Positions 59,360-60,753 of a stretch of DNA of 60,753 nt are shown here, one piece after another; positions within the stretch are counted from its first letter, which is position 1, and each line of letters begins with the position of its first letter. The notes beneath the pieces are model-generated. The model did no database searches, had not been told where the DNA came from, and saw only the letters and a list, made by a program, of their open reading frames with translations. The stretch comes from Carthagonibacter sp032251515 (GTDB lineage Bacteria; Gemmatimonadota; Gemmatimonadetes; Palauibacterales; Palauibacteraceae): contig JAVVDU010000013.1 in the NCBI GenBank assembly GCA_032251515.1, positions 1 through 60,753 on the forward strand. Reading direction: 5' to 3'. The position numbers and the translations under genes are program-made.

Positions 59360-60753
59360 GCGGCACCGCGGCGCTCGCCCGCTACCGGCGGATCGTCCCG
59401 GACTGGGAGGCGTTCCGCCACGCCGCCGTCCGTCCGGAGCCGGCGACGATCCGAGTCCGGACGGGACGCATCGCTCCGACCGCGCTGCAGGAACGGCTCG
59501 CGGCGCGCGGCTTCCGCCTCGCCGCCCTGCCGGAGCTGCCCGGGTTCTTTCGCGTCGAGGACGGGCCGCACTCCATCGCCTTCACGCCGGAGCACTGGCT
59601 GGGGCTGTTCTACGTCCAGCGCGCCTCGACCGGGATCGCGGCGCCGGTCCTCGGCCCGCGGCCGGGCGAGCGGGTGCTCGACCTGTGCGCGGCGCCGGGC
59701 GGGAAGACCACGCACATGGCGGATCTCATGGGCGACCGCGGGTGCCTGGTGGCGGTGGAGCCGAACGAGGGGCGGATCCGGGCCCTGGCCGGCAACATCT
59801 ACCGGACCGGGCACCTCAACATCCTCACCATGGCCGCGGACGGTCGCTTCCTGCCGGGCGGGGCGGCGTTCGACCGGGTGCTCGTGGACGCTCCCTGCTC
59901 GGCCGAGGGGACGCTGCGCGCCAGGGGCGGGGCGGTGCGACCCCGGCCGGAGTCGTTCCGGGCGTACGTGACGCGCCTGCAGGAGGCGCTGCTGCGGCGG
60001 GCCGTCGAGCTCGCGGCGCCCGGCGGGACGATCCTCTACTCCACCTGCACGTTCGCGCCGGAGGAGAACGAGGCCGTGGTGGACGCCGTGCTGCGGGACC
60101 TGCCGGTCGACCTGGAGCCGGCCGGACTCGACGTCCCGCACGCACCGGGTCTCGAGCGCTTCGAGGACCGGCGGTACGATCCCCGCCTCGCCCTGGCGGC
60201 GCGGGTATACCCCCATCACCTGGACTCCGGGGGGCTGTTCCTGGCCCGGCTGCGCAAGACGGGACCGACGGGCGCAGCGCCGGCGGGCGGACGGGATGCG
60301 GGCTGGACGCCGGTTCCCGCCACGTTCCCCGGCGAGGGGGAGGGGGCAGCGGAGGGACCGGATGCGGGGGCGGCCCGGACCCGGCTCGCGGAGCTGCGGG
60401 CGGTCCTGGGCGAGGGGTGGGACGTGGACCCGGCCCGGCTCGCGGACGTGCGCTGGATCGAACGCGGCTCCCACGTCTGGGCGCACGGGTGCGGCGAGTG
60501 GCCCGTCGAGGCGTGGGCGGAGCGGGGTGGCTGGCGGACCATCTCGATCGGCCTGCGCGCGGCGAGCTTCGACGCACGTGGCGGCCCTCGGCTCACGAAC
60601 GACTTCCTCCGCTGGCTGGGGGAGGGGGTCCGGGGGCGCCGCGTCGACCTCGACGCCGGGACCTGGCTGCGCCTGCTGCGCCGGGAGCCCGGCCCGCCGC
60701 CCGTCGCCGACCTGTCCGATGGATACGCGGCCCTGTGGCTCGACGGCCTGCCC
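59356..60753 (+). CDS. RsmB/RsmF-type rRNA (cytosine-C5) methyltransferase, 3' end cut by window
   Basis: About 466 residues are present and the reading frame is open to the window edge. N-terminal substrate domain ARYRRIVPDWEAFRHAAVRP and TIRVRTGRIAP; SAM-binding VLDLCAAPGGKTTHMADLMG, FDRVLVDAPCSAEGTLRARG (motif IV Cys), and ILYSTCTFAPEENEAVVD (motif VI catalytic TC). A C-terminal part after residue 310 matches RsmF-like extensions (WDVDPARLADVRWIERGSH, DFLRWLGEGV). The frame has no ATG or GTG before the conserved start; a CTG at 59356 overlaps the psuG stop (CTGA) and is the likely initiation site. Methylates one C in 16S rRNA. Confidence 0.88.
   Translation, partial: MSGTAALARYRRIVPDWEAFRHAAVRPEPATIRVRTGRIAPTALQERLAARGFRLAALPELPGFFRVEDGPHSIAFTPEHWLGLFYVQRASTGIAAPVLGPRPGERVLDLCAAPGGKTTHMADLMGDRGCLVAVEPNEGRIRALAGNIYRTGHLNILTMAADGRFLPGGAAFDRVLVDAPCSAEGTLRARGGAVRPRPESFRAYVTRLQEALLRRAVELAAPGGTILYSTCTFAPEENEAVVDAVLRDLPVDLEPAGLDVPHAPGLERFEDRRYDPRLALAARVYPHHLDSGGLFLARLRKTGPTGAAPAGGRDAGWTPVPATFPGEGEGAAEGPDAGAARTRLAELRAVLGEGWDVDPARLADVRWIERGSHVWAHGCGEWPVEAWAERGGWRTISIGLRAASFDARGGPRLTNDFLRWLGEGVRGRRVDLDAGTWLRLLRREPGPPPVADLSDGYAALWLDGLP

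Overview
The window is about 60.7 kb of very GC-rich, densely coded bacterial chromosome with short intergenic gaps and many 4-nt ATGA/GTGA/TTGA gene overlaps. No tRNA, rRNA, insertion sequence, phage or CRISPR array is visible. The gene content (membrane-anchored TPR and PEGA/SUMF1 proteins with a shared N-terminal module, DUF3014, octaheme and di-heme cytochromes, a tal-pgi fusion, zinc-finger anti-sigma factors) suggests a member of Gemmatimonadota or a nearby phylum; this is inference. Two 100-N gaps, each flanked by identical 55-bp ends, show the sequence is a scaffold from a de Bruijn assembly, probably a metagenome bin.

Layout. 1-7.9 kb: a MauG/CcpA-like di-heme peroxidase and a periplasmic protein, divergent from a LuxR-type regulator; a 52-aa membrane protein; then a PEGA-SUMF1 membrane protein, a secreted alpha/beta hydrolase, a RidA-like protein and a DUF3014 protein. 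8.0-10.9 kb: SufE and a triple-rhodanese sulfurtransferase, divergent from a GrdB-like protein whose reading frame is crossed by one TGA in a UxxC motif, followed at once by a textbook bacterial SECIS hairpin; I call it a selenoprotein. 11-17.3 kb: a TPR membrane protein, a lipoprotein and a TldE/TldD pair in which TldD has a Tat signal. 17.3-21 kb: an octaheme HAO-like cytochrome, a flavodoxin-fold reductase and a MerA-like flavoprotein.

21-26 kb: DUF2721, a TIGR04282 glycosyltransferase fused to a TVP38/VTT membrane domain, a TIGR04283 glycosyltransferase, and a divergent radical SAM protein, the families that recur around arsenosugar-type clusters; then an AroH-TyrA fusion and an FHA-TM-trypsin protein. 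28-35 kb: NAD(P)HX epimerase, then a thiol-redox block (DsbD, ECF sigma factor, RsrA-like anti-sigma factor, secreted peroxiredoxin, a paralogous ECF sigma factor, and another sigma/anti-sigma pair). 35-42.6 kb: one operon for glucose entry and the oxidative pentose phosphate pathway (glk, tal-pgi, HAD, gnd, zwf, pgl).

42.7-50 kb: a redox island: NDH-2, a small His-rich membrane protein and a cupredoxin lipoprotein, divergent from a D2-only Clp-like AAA+ protein, a secreted mono-heme cytochrome carrying 14 NPCAA-type Cys repeats on both sides of the heme domain, a heme-binding HAMP protein and another MerA-like flavoprotein. 50-60.7 kb: a 1425-aa protein with a degenerate MPN/JAB domain, about 1000 residues of coiled coil and a C-terminal anchor; a class A beta-lactamase-like hydrolase with a good promoter; a Spy-like protein; glutamate dehydrogenase; a small unknown protein; PsuG, and a 3'-truncated RsmB/RsmF-type rRNA methyltransferase, the last two with probably non-canonical starts.
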